Shown here: positions 10,501 to 22,500 of the stretch, piece after piece
Numbering within the stretch: the stretch's first letter is position 1
Layout of the letters: each line of letters starts with the position of its first letter
Assembly: GCA_031213475.1 (NCBI GenBank)
Contig: JARUPZ010000035.1
Location: 1,873,699-1,937,698 of the forward strand
Direction of reading: 5' to 3'
DNA: 64,000 nucleotides
Origin: Nereocystis luetkeana
Lineage: Eukaryota; Sar; Phaeophyceae; Laminariales; Laminariaceae
The notes under the pieces: generated by a model
The model's input: only the letters and a program-made list of their open reading frames with translations
Databases searched by the model: none
What the model was told of the DNA's origin: nothing
Made by a program: the position numbers and the translations under genes

Positions 10501-13500
10501 TCTTTGCGTGCTTTTGCTTATATCGTGCCACACTTTTCTTCCCGGAAAAAGAAAAAAGAAAAATCTCGGGAAAAGAAAAAGTCGTCTTTGTTTTTTCAGC
10601 GGTTTGGCGGGTTCTCTTTCTCGCTTTTTTTTTCACCGGGTCGTTGAAATTTCGTTTGCACTTTCAATTATTTTTCTCTTTCTTCTTCTTTCGTTTTGTG
10701 GTACATGCACGCGTGTACGCGGAGCGCGGCACCGCGGGCGAGCCCTGCGCCGTCGCGGGTGTCAGCGGATGCTGACGGGTAGAGAGAGGGGGTTGCAAGG
10801 AGCGCGGTCACCGTTTTTGTCTGGCCTCCATTTGTGGTGAGGGTGGCATCCGATGTTGGGACATGCACGCAGGAGGCGTGTTGTTCCAAAATCCCGTACG
10901 TATTAATAGTATATACGGGACTGTCAACGCGCACGAATAAAAAATCCCCCGAACAAAATCGACCGTTGAATCGTGCAGATAGATCCTGACTACACACACG
11001 ACTGCCCGCGTGTACCAATAAAAGTTCTTCCACACAAATTGACCCTTTTATCTTTCAGATCTCGATTACGAATAAGGGACTGTCGACGCGCACCAATGAA
11101 AAACCCTGCGAACAAATTGACCCTTGAATCGTTCAGATCCTGACTACACACACGACTGTCCGCGCGTGCCACTATTTTTTTTTTCCCGAACAAACGGACT
11201 CTCTTGGATATTTTAGATCTCGAATACAAATCTTGCAAAGTTGAGTATCGATCGATCTGCCGATCGGTTGACCTCACATCTGACGTACTCTTTTTAGTTT
11301 TTGTATTAAAATCTCGGATACGAATACGGGACTGTCAACAACGCGTACCTACGAAAATTATCCGAACAAATAAATACCCCTCCAATCGGTCACATCCTGA
11401 ATACACGACTGTCCACGCGTACCACCCTTGGATCTTTTAGATCTCGAATATAGATATCGCATACGAATGCGAGGCTGTCAACGCGCACCCATCGTAAAAA
11501 AAAAAAAAAAAACTGGCGGCCCGCGAAGCAAGGAGCGGTAGGTAGCATCAGGAGGGCCCGAGAGATCGAGCCTCGTCGAGAAAAAAAGCCAAATATCGAG
11601 TCTGTCACAAAAAGCTCTTCGCGGAGCAACAACAGCGAATAGGACCTCCGTCTCTCCTCGCCCCAGCAAAGATTCTTCGAGTTCGCGACGCGGTCGCGGC
11701 GCTCGTCGGTGGCGCGAGACCCCGAGATGCGCGCACGGGGGGAACATCCGTCGGAGCCCGGCGAGCGCGACCCTCGAGGAAAGCGGTCGAAAAAGCAAGC
11801 GCAAAGCCAGGAAAGCGAAGGCGTCTGGAAATCCAGCGGAATTTCAACACGAAATGTTCGGAATCGGAAGCGAATGCTTCTCTCTCACTCGTCCGAACGA
11901 TTTTGTATGTATCTATACCTATTTGTATATGCCAGGTTCCTGGTAACGTAATATACATGTTCGTGTGTACTCAGCTATACAGGGGGGGAAGGGGGTGAAG
12001 GGAAGGAGGCGTTTAGTTCACCACTCTAGTCTGGTGTTGACTTCAGACTTCAACCGAAGCCTAAAATTCAGTCCAGAAGGTTATACAAATGCGCACCTGG
12101 TATATATGCAGCAGCCTGGACGCAAAAAAAAAAACGAAAAAAAAAAAAACGAGAGCAGATCCTCCCTTGTCCAAGCACCGAAAGCGTTCCAGCGTTTTTA
12201 TATCGCTCCCCCGACCCACCTACCCACCTACCATCCACCCAACACAGCCATCTACCCCTACTCACCAACCCTAACCCATCACTCCCACCACCCTCGCCGA
12301 GCACCCTTACCCCCCCCCCCCCCCACCACCACCACCACCACCCACCCATGCCACTCACTACCCACCACAAACACCCACCCACTTACCCACCCACCCACCC
12401 ATCCGAGGATAGCTCACCACTCACTCGAGGCAATGGTTGCCACACCCCGTGCGCAAGCCGAACCCAACGAACCCCGACCCAAAGAGCCAATCAGGCAACA
12501 CCGAATCAACCTATTGGAACGGGTGGGTGTTGCGTTGGTCCCTTTGTCTCGGCTTGGCTTTCGTTAAGCGCAGAGCAGGATTGGTGATCGGCACAAAAAA
12601 AAACAAAAGTTTCGTGCTGAGCGTGTGTCGTCAATTTCAACCATGCACGTCGGCCCAGAATAATCCTGACCCCTGGCCTAACCCTAACCCTGACCCTAAC
12701 CTCATCCCTAACTCTAACCCCAACCCTTTGCGGGGAGCTTGAGGTCGGCAGGGGCAGTCACTGGGCTTCGCCGCGCGATTTGGCGGCGTTTTTCCAAGAA
12801 AAAAAAAAAAAAAAAACATCCGGGCGGCAGAAAGGCCGGCCGTAATTAGTCAGACTGGCATCCCTGCACATAGGGCGAGTCCTTTGTCTCGTGCACAAAA
12901 AAAAAAAAAAAAATCAAGCGTGTTGACCGTTTTATCGAAAGGAGTGGTGAAGCTCTACTGACACGCCCGCCCGCCCAAAAATCAAGCGTGTTGACCGTTT
13001 TATCGAAAGGAGTGGTAAAGCTCTACTGACACGCCCGCCCGCCCAAAAATCAAGCGTGTTGACCGTTTTATCGAAAGGAGTGGTAAAGCTCTACTGACAC
13101 GCCCACCCGCCCACGTACTCAATCACCCACCCACCCACCCACCCACCCGCATCTCCACGTGCCCCACGTACCTGTATAGATCGGCGGTGATGGAGGCGGG
13201 GTTATCGAGGTCGGCCGCAACGCCGCCAGCCTTGGCCCTGCGTGCTTGGGACAGTGTCGATTTGCCCGCACCGGCGTTAACAGTCGCGTCCTGTCAAAAG
13301 CCAAAACACATGAAGAAAAAAAAAAAAAAAAAGAGTTGGAAACAAAACAAAAAAATAGGAAGAAAAAAGTCACACAGAAAACGAACTTGAAAAAAAAAAA
13401 ACACACACACACACACAAAGGAGCGAAAACAAAAAAACAACGTAAAGGTCACGTACGTATAATTAAAAAAGCAACAAAAGAAAACAGCTGCAAGGTCACA

Positions 13501-16500
13501 CAATTTTGATATTGGTAGAAAGACATAGAATCAGACCTGGGTCAGCGTATCTGTTTCTTAGTACATCCATAGATGTTCTGTAGCATAGATAGCCTACGGA
13601 CTACCACAGTAGGTGTAGACTATTCACGAGGTGACAATTCATTCACCTGGAGGTGAGGCGACGCGTGGTCCATGAGCGCCTTGCACTCAGCGTCCGACGC
13701 GAAATCGTCCAGTAGGAGGACCTTCGCGTCTGGCTCGTCCAGGAACAGCTGCGGCACAAACAAACGGACAATCGACCACAAAAACAAAGAAAACAAGAAT
13801 AGTGAAGAAGAAAAGAAGCGCAAATTCAAAGTTTGCAAGAGCTTTACCACCTATTCGAGATTTGGTCTGGTTGGCTTACGGCCAGGGTTAGGGTCGCTCT
13901 GATTGGCTGAGGGTCAGGGTAAGGGTTGCTCTTAGGGTTAGGGTTAGTTACATTCGTCTCTTACACAGCAGTGTGTGATGACCATTTTCTCGATGAAGAG
14001 GCGAGCAACCTTCCGATGCGCAGACAAAAAAAAACAGCCACGTGACATAAGAAAACGGTCCAACACTCTCAAAACAGACGGGGCACTGAAAAATTATCAT
14101 ACAAAATATTAAAAACGAAAAAAAAAAAAAAGAAGCGAAATTCAAAGGAATAAACGGACAAAGCAAAACAAGCAAGTCAACTATAAATAACATAAAACAG
14201 AGCAAGACACCTCTTGAAAAAAAAAAACAGACAACACTTCGTAAGCGAAAAAAACAACCAAGTAATATGTGTAAGAAAACGAAACGATCAGACACCTCTC
14301 TGAATCCCTTTTTAGGCCCGCAGTCCCGTGTGGGGACAGACTACTTGAAATTAGAGGGGTTTGTTCCCAGAACGAGACCGCAGTCCTATAAGGGTCAACA
14401 AAAAACACTTAACTAACCCTTTTACGACCGCTTTGGGGGACAAACTGCTCAAGAATTTGAGCGGTTTTGTCCCCAAAACGAAACTGCAGTCCTAAAAGGG
14501 AATAGTATAGCAAAAAAACACACACACACACGCACACACACGAACGTGGATCCCAAGCCCTGCCAATTCATTTTACACACCTTTTCGTGTTACAAAGATG
14601 GCCTCTAGCCATGAGAACGTTCCTCACGTTCCCTGCTTACAGGCAGTCTCGAGGAAGTTGTCACCTCTACGCTCCCGGAACGTTCCCGGAATGATCCCTG
14701 CGCTCCGGACACTTAAAAGATCGTCATGCTATTAATATATGGTATTTACCACGAACCAGGCCGAGGCAAATCCCGTAAGCTTCCCTTGGTACGCTATCGT
14801 CATACTACGGGGGGCCATAGTTAATAGGACCAACTATTGTTAGTAAAAAGGTTTAAATATATAGGTTTTTATGTATGCCACAGGTCCTATTAACTATAGC
14901 CCCCCGTAATAGCATATTATAGCATACCGAAAGCGAGAGCATCCGAAGGACGCCCCCCTCGCAGCCTCCTCCGCACATGTTCTCGTTCGTGTCTTCTACA
15001 AACTTTCCTCGAGCTCTTGTCACTCAACGTTTTTTTTTCTCGTAGCTCAATAGACAGAGCGCGCTGGTGTCCGTCCGCAGATGGGCAAAAAGGATCCGAA
15101 CATCGCAACATCACAACTCTCGTATGGTGGCTTTACGTATATATAGGGTCGAATCCTCACAAAACGGGGGAAAAAAAAAAAAACGAACAAACGAATGAAA
15201 AACCTACACAAAACAAGAAAACGAGAAAATACGCCAACGAGCAGAGGAAAACTATCGAGAAAAACGAACACAAAACAAACAAACAAACAAACTACACAGC
15301 AAAACAACCAGGACATATCACAACAAAACGAGCGAAACGAGCCATTTGAAAAAAAAAAACATTCTGCTCCTAGATATGCGGACATTTTAGACATTCATAA
15401 ATTCAAATACGAAAGGTAGTTGTAGTTTTTTCAGGGGCAGAGCGGTACGAGAGGAAACGGGCTGCTACTGCTAACAAGAAATCCAACCCAACCGATTTTT
15501 TTCGCAAGACACCCTACCTGACCTCGTACCCCTACTACATATATCGCCTCCTAAGATCGCGGCACGGGGCTGCACTTTGTCCGATAATATAAGCCATGTG
15601 TAGACTCTGATATCAATATCAAACGGAGAATATATTCCCACCTCGAGTTAGCAACTACCTACCACTCTGAACGGGAATACAATACATGTTTAGACTCTGA
15701 TATCAATATCAAACGGAGCCTACATTCCCGGCCAGCGTCAGGGCGGCACCGCCGGTTGGCACGATACTTCAACTTACAGAACGTTTTCAAGGTTTTTGAA
15801 GGACCAGCGCAGCGTATTGAAATGTTGGGTCGGGGCCTGCTTGCGCAAACAAAACTTAATTCGAAGACATTGTCTCGGGTGAGGGCTACGTATTGAACCC
15901 CTCCCCAGGTTCAATAAGGCACGACCCCTCTAAGGCACTACCCCTGCCAGGCGTTTCTCGAATCGTAGAGCGCGTCCCCCCCCCTCCTCAACCCCATCCC
16001 TCTCTTCCCCCCCCCCCCCCCCACCAACCCATCCACCCACCCCACCCCACCCACCCACCCACCTACCTGCGCTTGGTACGTCGTCCCGCTGACCGGGTCC
16101 AACCAGTCCTGCTTCGACAGGCTCGAGTTCGTCGTCTCCATCTTGGGGTCGACGCAGGTGTAGTTCCTCGCCCGGTCCCCCACGATCTCGAGCATCCTCA
16201 TGTTCTTGTTCGCCTCGCTTTCCTTCTTCGCCAAATCCTCCGCCACCGCCTTCGTCAGGCACTCCGTGAACTCCGGCGAGGTCTCGTTCGGGTCTTGCGC
16301 GGCGCCGATAAGGCACGAGCCCTCGGCGGCGGCGAGGCCGCGCTGCTTGGCGGAAGCCTTCAGCACCGCCGGGCTGGACCGGCACTTCTCGGAGGCGGCC
16401 GACATGAGCTTGGCCGTGCGGGTCAGGGCGCTCTCTAGTACCACCTTGAATTCCCCCTTCTCGTCCCGCGAGACGTGCGCCTTTTGTTTTTTAGTTGGGG

Positions 16501-19500
16501 GGGGGGGGGGGAGTTGGAGGGGCGGGGCACGCGGGGGCGGGGCGGGGGGGGGGGGGGGGGGGGGTGAGGAGGGGGGGATTTCAGCCCTCCCCTGTCGTCT
16601 CGCGACACGTGCGCCTACATTGCGGGATAGTGAAAACCCCCGGAGGGGGGGAAAAGGGGGGGGGGGGGGGGGGGGGGGGGTGTACTCGATAGGAGAGATG
16701 TACTCGATCTCATGCATGGCCGTAGTCGTACGGCCATAGACCGTCGCATCCCTACAATGCCGGGGACGGAGCATGTCGGGTTTTCACCGACCAAGCAGAC
16801 ATTGCTGGCACCAAGCTTTGCGAAGCGCCGTGAGGTGGAGGGCGAGTCGCATGAAGGGTGAGCTGCATCCTACTAAGAACCGCTTGTGAGGCGGACTTGC
16901 ATACGGATGACAGCTCCGATGAGTTGATTTAATTTCCGGTGTAGGCACTTCCACAGACAGCAATGGGAGTACTACGTAACTGCCTCTTGGGTACCTTACC
17001 ACGGACACCACGTGATACGATAACTCCCACTTGTGCGGAGTAAATGTTCCTCACCTTGAACTGATGATCTTACCCGACAACCAGCTGCGGCCGACCGCCA
17101 AACAGAATGAGAAAAAAAACGGTACCCTGGTTGTCTACAGCAGTAGCTCAAGCAGTGAGTGGCATGTTTCACAGTGTCGTTGCCAACCGACGCCAACCCA
17201 ACCCATATAAAATAGGGCGGGGGGGGGGGAGGGGGGGGGCGTACTCATTTGTTGCTTGCCTTAGTCATTTGACCATTGACCACGCATCCCTTTCGAGACG
17301 GAGCACCGTTCCTACTCCTAATAGAGACACCTGCAACAATTGGGCGCTCATTACGTTGTTTCCATATATTACATAGAAAAAAATTGCTAATCTTATCCCC
17401 TTCCTGTTTGGCCGCCTGTGGCCACCATCTATCTCCTAGGATAGCGATCGTTTTCTCGCTGCTTTCTAGTGTGTCAAACTCCTCCATGTCAAATTCCTCT
17501 ATTTCCCTCATCTCCTCTTCTAACACATCCCGTTCCTCCTTGTATATTTCACATTCTCCTACTATGTGAGTTCTACTCTCTATCGCTTTGCCACACGGGC
17601 ACATCTGTGCATCTATTTCCTCCTACTCCCGGCTACTGGTATACCTCTTTCTTCTTTCTGGAAAGTCCAGGTCGCCTACACGAAACCGCAGCTTAGCGTT
17701 TTCGCGAAGTCCATTGGGCCGTGCAGATACGTTTTCATTCCTATTCCTTCCCTCAATCTCCCGTATATCTCTCGGTGTTTTTCCGATTCCACCTTGTTTC
17801 GTAGCGCTAGCCTTTCCCTTCTTTCTATCCTTTCTTCTACTTCTGCCTTGTACTTCCCAAACTTCCCGGCGAACATCACCTCTTCTTGATTTCCCCCTAT
17901 ATCCTTCCATACTTTTTCAACTACGCTATCCCACCTTATTCCAGTTCGCCCTTTTGTTACTCTCTCCCATATAGCTTTATCAACTATGGCCGGCAACCTC
18001 TTTTTTGGCATGTTCCTTACTTTATATTGCCATTTCAACTTTCTCATATCCCTGTTTGTCTTGAGTGGGTGCATTCCCGGTTCTGCTCTTAATACTGTAT
18101 TACTAGTCGTACTTGAGCATCTTAGGATTTTTTTAGCTGCTGTCATCTATGCTGTTTCCAACTGTTTTACGAGTTTCGCATTCCCTTCCCATACTTCTCC
18201 TGCATATTCTAGCTTTGGTACTATCACATTCATCAGGATACATCTCTTAATCCTGGTGTCAAGGTCCGAGTCTGATAGGAACGCATCCATCTTGCCTATG
18301 TGTGCTTTACTCTTTCCTATTACTTTTGCTACATGTGTATCCCAAGAGCAGTCTTTTGAGATCTCTACGCCAAGGTACGTATACTGGTCTACGATCGGCA
18401 ATTCATCTTCTCCCCACTTCCGACTGAAATTTATCGGGTTCACCTTATCTTCGTTACAAACAACTACTGCGCATTTCTTGACGTTCGCCGTCACCCTCCA
18501 TTTCCTAGTGAATTCTAGCGCGTTCTCTATTTGTTTCTGCAATCCTTCGGGTGTTTCTGATATCTCCACGAAGTCATCAGCAAACATCAATCTCGACTCT
18601 GTATCTTCCCCTACCGTGACTCCCTGCCTTGCTGCTTCAACTGCTACGATCAGGTCGTTAATATATATCTTGAATAGGTTGGGTGACAGCGTACATCCCT
18701 GTGCAACTCCTTGTAAAATATCAACATACTTCGATATTTCCCCGTCCAGCATCACAGCACTTCTCGCACATTCCGTCATCTTTTTCATCATTCTCCACAT
18801 CTTTCCTCTGATTCCGGAGTATTTCCCTATAGTTTTTCCCACAATCCATTTCTCCATACTGTGTCGTAGGCCTTCTGTACATCTAGAAAGAAACAGTACG
18901 TTTGTTAGTCCCGCGTCTTTCCTACCTTGGATTATCTTACCTAGAGTGTACACATGGTCTACGCAGCTACGGTTTGGCCTAAACCCTGCTTGCCCTTCGC
19001 TTATTTTGTCTTCCTTCTCCATCATCGTTCCCATTCTATCGTTCAAAATCTTACAAAATGTTTTGCCTACTGTGCTTCGTAGCGTTATCCCTCTATAGTT
19101 CCACGGGTCAGCCTTATCTCCTTTCTTGAAGAAGTTTACTACTACTCCTTCTCTCCACCTCCTGGGTGCGTACTCGTTTTTCCATATCCAGTTATACAAC
19201 ATAACCAGCATGGTAAGCATTCCTTCTCCCCCGTACTTCATAAATCCATTCACTATTTGGTCTGCCCCTGCTGCTGCCCTTCTATTCTTAAGTTTAGCTA
19301 CACATTTCTTTACCTCTTCCCTTGTGAACTCTCTCTGTAACCCTTCCGAACCACTGTCTTCCCTTTCTGATGCATCTACGTTCGCCTCTGCCCACGCGTT
19401 GATTTCCTTCTCGAATTCTGTGTCGAACGTTTCGTTGGCTGTGGGTGTTCCTAGCTTACGGTAATGCTCGACAAGTACTTCCCTTTTTCCCTTCGAACTA

Positions 19501-22500
19501 CTGACCATTTTACCGTTCTGTGCTCTTAAAAATAGGGCGGGGGGGGGGGGGCGTTAGGAGAGGCGGGGCGGACGGGGGGTGGACGCGCAATAATAATAAC
19601 ACTACGCCTGGTCAAAGGGTAATACCACCGTGCTCCCCCGTTCCGGCAAAAACACTAACCCCTCTCCCCACGTCCCGTCGTTGTCCCTCACCTGGGTTTC
19701 CTCAGCCAAACAACAAAAACTCCCCCCCCCCCCCCCCCCGCCCTCCCCTCCCTGAAAAAAAACAAATACCTCGAGGTCGAACTCCCCCATGGTGAAAAAG
19801 CCCATGATCTTGGGGTTCCACATACTGGCGTCGTATGCCGTCAAGCCCTCCACGTGCTGTTCGTCGTTGTCGCCGTTTTCATTCGTTTTGGGGTTTGGGC
19901 GTTTCCGAAGGAGAGAAATCACAATAGGCCCGAGGTAAAGCGGGGAGGGTCAGGGTAAGGGCAAGGAGTAAGGGCAAGGAGTATGGATAAGGGGGAGGAG
20001 TAAGGGCCAGGGGTAAGGCAAGGAGTAAGGGTATGGGCACGGGTAAGGGCAAGGAGTAAGAGTAAGGAGTAAGGGTAAAGGGTAAGGGCAAAGGATAAGG
20101 ATATGGGTATGGGTAAGGGTGAGGGTAAGGGTAAGGGTAACGTCAAGGGTAAGGGAAAATAGTAAGGGGAAGGGCCTGGGTAAGAAGCAAGAGTAAGGAG
20201 TAAGGGTAAGGAGTAAGGGTATGGGCACGGGTAAGGGCAAGGAGTAAGAGTAAGGAATGAGGAAAAGGAGAAAGTAAGGATGAGGGCAAGGGTATGGGTA
20301 TGGAGTAAGGGTAAGGAGGAAGGAGTAAGGGTACGGGTACGGAGTAAAGGGTAAGGCGCAAGGGTAAGGGCAAGGGGCAAGGGTAAAGGGCATGGAAAAA
20401 GCTATATACCACCATCCTTATTTAATCTTGTCGGATCTGCACACCGTGTCAATACAGATTACACTAACCTGCTGCTCGACGACCAGAAAGGTGTGCGGCT
20501 CGAGAGAGAGTCGACGATGTTGAGTACCAGGTATTGGTCATACCGTACTATACCGTTGAATGCTACCGTATATACTCGTAGCCCTTAAGAAAACACACCA
20601 AATGAGACGGAATTCCCGAGCCGATTCTCTATAAAAACAGGGGGGGGGGGGGGGGCACACGCCAACCAGAGACGGTGACACCGCTCGGTGGTTGGTGCTC
20701 TCACCGTTGCCAAGCAAAAAAAGCAGCTTGGGAAATCGTCCAAGGGGGTGTGTTACGTTACCACCCGTGTGATACGGTGTGCTGTTTTATCACCGGGGTG
20801 TGATACGGTGCGCTATCTTATCACCCGTGTGATAACGGTATACTCGTACCGGTACGTACTATGTACCATTGAGGGCTGTCAAGGCATACACTAAAACTAC
20901 TGATAATTGTAAGCAATGCTGCCGCTGTTGTATCATCCCATCTATTATTATACACACCGACCGCCGTCCCCTGCGTACGCACCTGCTCCTCGACGACGAG
21001 AAAGCTGTGGCTGATAAACGAGTCGATGTTGAGAGACCCGCTCGCGATGATAGCTTCCTCCTTCTGCCGCACCAGCGCACCCTTATTCCAGGTGTTGACC
21101 CAGTACACGGCAAGCTCCTCATCCACCTGCGCCCCCCCCCCCCCCCCGGAACACGCCCGCGAACAACGTTGAACACCGGGATCAATTCACGTCTTCACGG
21201 CCCCAGCACGCAACCCACATTACAACACTACACACCTCAGATACATCATGATCTATCTGTAGATGATCTAGTTCCTCGCCTCCCGTTGCGAGAGGTTGTG
21301 CAGGGTCTGCGTAGTACAATATGTAACCCAGGAAACATGCCCAAGATGTATCAGGCGGAACATACGGGTCCCACCCGGCCGCATGAGCTACTCCAGATCA
21401 TACACAAAAGAACCGGGATTCGGGAATAGACGGTCTATCTGCCTTGAGATAACCTACTGTAGGTCGTGGAGTGGGTGTGGTCTGTGGATGATTTTGTTCG
21501 CGTTGTGCAGACACAGCCGTAAGCAACAGCACGTTGCAGCAGCAGCAGCAAGCAAGCAACATGGTGAACCACGGAGGAGTCAAAATGCCCACATAATCTA
21601 GATACGAATCTTAATCTTCCAAGGTTTGGTGTTCATGCAGCACGGTTGTTCATTCAGCCATATTATTGCGCCACGAGCCGCACTACAGATGTTCTACCCG
21701 ACTACCTGGGTATATACCTCATCACACGGGTGATAAAATAGCACACCCCCTGGGGAAGAATTTCAGAGCCGACCGACCTCTCTCCAAAAGATGGGGGGCA
21801 CACACACTGCAGTAGCACGCACAGCGAAAAATGGTGCATCCGAAACATCGAAACATGTTTCGTCGAGATGTTGCTCCCATAGACGCGTCGCTCAGATGTT
21901 TCCACTCTCTCTCCCCGTGTGTCGAGGAAAACCAGCTTGAAAAAAAAACAATCGTCCGAGGGGGTGTGCTAATTACCTCATCACCCGTGTGATACATACG
22001 GTACTACGTAGGGGGTGTGTTGTCATATCACACGTGTCTCGTCTTATCACACGTGTGTTGTCATATCACACGTGTGTTATCTTGCATAGTTACACGGTAT
22101 ATAGAGTATCTGGATCCCTGGGTACGTAACTACAGTCGACGGGTAGCGTATCGGGGGGCGTAATATGGGCAATACATATATATATTTTTTTATTTTTATT
22201 TTTCCCTCTTCCCATTCATTATCTTCGCACATCTTCTTCTCTCTCTCCTTCCCACTCGTAACTCAGATCCGGGGTCACATATCAGGCTCTTCTCCCCCCT
22301 TCCCGCTACGGTACGTGCCTTCATTTTTATCGCGAGAAGATTTCAGCCTTTTCTTCCCTCGTCGACTCGCATCGAATTGTGCCCACCCACGCTGCAAGGC
22401 GCTCTCAACAATTGAATCCTTTTTATAATTTTGCAAATAAAGTCAAAGCCCGACCCACCTGGGGCTCGAACCCAGGACTCAAACAAGTAGAATTCGAGGT

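Noticed and set aside
13231-13262. P-loop (GAGKST) NTPase in hydroxylase exon 7
   Set aside because: The surrounding sequence and both neighbouring exons fit the prolyl hydroxylase N-lobe; no Walker B or other NTPase motif is present.
19919-20415. Three long Pro/Leu/Tyr-rich minus-strand open frames
   Set aside because: Overlapping frames of one purine minisatellite.
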